Source: Ailanthus altissimus (taxonomy: Eukaryota > Streptophyta > Magnoliopsida > Sapindales > Simaroubaceae). From it: a stretch of 64,000 nucleotides of DNA. Below, piece by piece: positions 61,516-64,000 of this stretch. Positions within the stretch are counted from its first letter, which is position 1. Each line of letters begins with the position of its first letter. Under the pieces are notes generated by a model. That model searched no databases. It saw only the letters and a program-made list of their open reading frames with translations, and was not told where the DNA came from. The DNA is taken from contig OX327701.1 in the NCBI GenBank assembly GCA_946807835.1, positions 10,317,501 through 10,381,500 on the forward strand. The letters are read 5' to 3'. A program made the position numbers and the translations under genes.

Positions 61516-64000
61516 AACTCCCACTTGCTATAGTGCCATTCATAGTGGTATCTAATACCTATAGACTCCACATGTTTCTCAAACACCTTTGGAGTTAAGG
61601 CCTTAGTCAGTGGGTCCGCTGCATTATTTACAGAGTCAACTCTATAAATTATTACATCTCCTCTAGTCAAGAGTTCTCTAATTATGTGGTATTTTCTCTC
61701 CACATGTTTAGATCTCTGGTGCACTCTTGGCTCTTTTGCTTGTACAATAGCTCTGTTGTTGTCACAGAATAAAGGGATAGAATCTATCAAACTTGGGATG
61801 ATCCCGAGCTCGGCAAAAAACTTGCATATCCACATTGCTTCATTTGCTGCCTCAGAGGCTGTAATATATTTCGCTTCTATTATTGAATCAGTTGTAGATC
61901 CCTATTTGGTGCTCTTTCAACTCACTGCAGTACCATTGAGGATACACACATATCCAGATATAGACTTTCTATCATCTAGATCAGACTGGAAGTCTAAATC
62001 TGTGTATCCTCTAATCTGCAAGTCACTTTCTCCATAAATGAGAAACTTGTCCTTTGTACCCTTAAGGTATTTGAGGACATGTTTGATTGCCATCCAATAG
62101 CTGTCACTTGGATCAAATTGATATCGGCTAGTAACACTTACAGTTATACTGATGTCAGGTCTCGTGCACATTATTGCATACATCAGACTGCCAATAGTAG
62201 ATACATATAGCATCTTAGACATTCTAACTCTTTCATCTTCTATTTAAGGAGACATTCTCCTCGAAAGATGAATGTTTTGTCTAAAAGGTACGTTAAGTAT
62301 CTTACTGTTAGTAAAATTGTACATTTCTAAGACATTATTGATGTATGATGATTGGGAGAGTCCTATCAGCTTCCTAGCTCTATCTTTATAAAGCCTTATA
62401 CCAGTATATAGGAAGCCTTTCCCAAGTCCTTCATGGAGAATTTTTGTTTAGATAACTCTTAACTGATTGTAACATACTAATATCATTCTCAATGATCAGT
62501 ATGTCATCCATGTAGAGAATTAAGAAGATAATCATGCTCCCACTGACCTTTGTATACACACATGGTTCCTCATCATTTTTTATGAAATCAGATCCTTTGA
62601 TTACCTCATCAAAAAGAAGGTTCCAACTCTGGGAAGCCTGCTTAAGCCCATAAATGGACTTCTTCAATTTGCATACCAGACCTGTGGATTGGCTGGATGC
62701 AACCCCTTCAAAGTTGTTCCATGTATTGACTTCAACATCGCTTCTGATGAAAAGGTTTCCTCATAATCGATCCCAGATCATTGAGAATAACCTTTTGCAA
62801 CCAATTGGGCTTTGAAAGTTTCTCTACCTTTCCATCGGGCCTACGTTTCTGCTTGTAAATCCATTTACAACCGATAAGAACTATTCCTTCAGGAAGCCCA
62901 ACCAAGTCACTGACTTGATTGTGATGAATTGAGTCAATTTTTAATTTCATGGCTTCTTGCCACTCTTTTGAGTCGATGTCTAACATATCCTTATAGGTTA
63001 AAGGATCATTTTCTTCTACTAAGAAAACTCCCAGTGCATCTTCAGGCATCTGACCATACCTAGTAGGTGGCCTGAACATCCTTTTAGACCTACGTGGAGA
63101 GTGTGTTAAAGGTATACCGCTTGATTGATTTTGAGGTTCCATCACGGTTTCATATTCGCTATGATTAGCTTCATCAAGCATAATCTTTCTACAACCTCCA
63201 CGATCCATGAGAAACTCTTTCTCAAAGAAAGTGGCATATCGAGAAACAAACACATTTTGCTCCTCGCGATCATAGAATTGGTATCCCATTGAATTCTTAG
63301 GATACCCAATGAACCGGTACTTGTACCCCCTGGGTACAAATTTATCCTATTGTATAACTTTTATGTAAGCAAGACAACCCTAAATTTTAAAGTATTTAAG
63401 ACTTAGTTTCTTTCCATTCAACATCTCATATGGAGTGGTTGGAATAGCTTTAGATGGAACTCTATTCAATATATGAGCAACAATTTTCAGAGCATAACTC
63501 CAAAGATATTCAAGTAGATCGGTGAAGCTCATCATCGATCGGAATATATCCAATAAAGTCTAATTCCTCATCTCCGACACACCATTGTGTTGTGGAGTAC
63601 CCGGAGGACTATACTAAGCTAGAATCCAATTCTCCTTTAAATAATCAGAGAATTCACTGCTCATGTACTCACCGCCTCGATCTGATCAAAGACATTTGAC
63701 ATACATCTTGGTTTGTTTCTCTATCTTAAGTCTAAACTCTTTGAACTTTTCAAAGGTTTTTAACTTGTGTTTCATAAGAAGCATATACCCGTATCGTTAC
63801 AAATTATCGATAAATGTAACAAAGTATCAAAATCCATCCATTGTAGCATGATTCATTAGACTGTATACATCACTGTGTATTAGTTCCAATAAAAATGGTA
63901 CGATGTCCAACACCAGTGAATAAAGATTTAGTTATTTTTCCTTGAATACAAGATTCAAAAACTGGGTAAGGTTCTATGGTCAGATCAGGTATTCGACCAT
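61516..64000 (-). pseudogene. Copia element Y pol: integrase, RT, RNase H (nearly intact)
   Basis: Best preserved retroelement pol in the window, read right to left. Integrase core 64000-63290; integrase tail and RT start 63289-62732 (GCKWIYKQKRRPDGKVE); RT palm 62667-62431 (KKSIYGLKQAS, then LYMDDILII with the catalytic aspartates); RT-RNase H connection 62222-61917 (GSLMYAI, TRPDI, KYLKGT); RNase H 61835-61425 (LFCDNNRA, HQRSKHVERKYHIIREL, NAADPLTKAL). The four open segments fall in three frames, with at least two frameshifts and one stop, so this copy is defective but young. Protease, gag and 5' LTR lie outside. The polyprotein reads into the LTR after SKWEF. Confidence 0.9.

Overview
This is a plant nuclear window, most likely eudicot. 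It holds one intact intron-containing housekeeping gene, embedded in AT-rich DNA built almost entirely from LTR retrotransposons at different stages of decay. No bacterial operons, rRNA, tRNA or CRISPR structures were seen. Nearly all short open frames are fragments of retrotransposon pol genes, antisense frames in LTRs, or single exons of the one real gene.

Layout. From 1 to about 37.4 kb is a nest of Ty1/copia pol remnants (minus at 1-1430 and 15783-23040, plus at 26067-30414) and long copia LTRs on both strands. It is interrupted by LTRs of three other families, here called F1 (1.56 kb), F2 (1.38-1.40 kb) and F3 (2.3 kb). F1 is also present as a complete non-autonomous element (16067-20735) with two 1557-bp LTRs, a tRNA-Asp-type primer site and no coding capacity. 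From 37.4 to 40.1 kb lies a broken Ty3/gypsy pol. From 41.0 to 42.2 kb lies a non-autonomous hAT-like element with 8-bp target duplications.

From 42545 to 50658 (minus) is a complete 12-exon gene for a 379-residue monofunctional homoserine dehydrogenase. I reconstructed it exon by exon; every intron is GT-AG and the phases close. Intron 10 contains a Mutator-like element with a perfect 9-bp target duplication and an internal open frame that looks captured (Pack-MULE type).

From 51.5 to 64.0 kb the retrotransposon nest resumes. A copia LTR is split by a fourth LTR family (F4), which is itself split by a solo copia LTR. Two minus-strand copia elements follow, one inserted in the other. The outermost (pol 61516-64000, 3' LTR 59050-61515) is the best preserved and probably the youngest.

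The most interesting non-genic signals are: a terminal module shared by four otherwise unlike LTR families; GC-rich islands built on one word (GGCGCTGGGGC) in unrelated repeats; copia LTRs that share U3-like sequence but have several different 3' ends; a threefold 278-bp tandem repeat inside a copia RNase H region; and the Pack-MULE in the homoserine dehydrogenase gene. Family names F1-F4 and X are local labels. All comparisons are by eye between copies inside the window.
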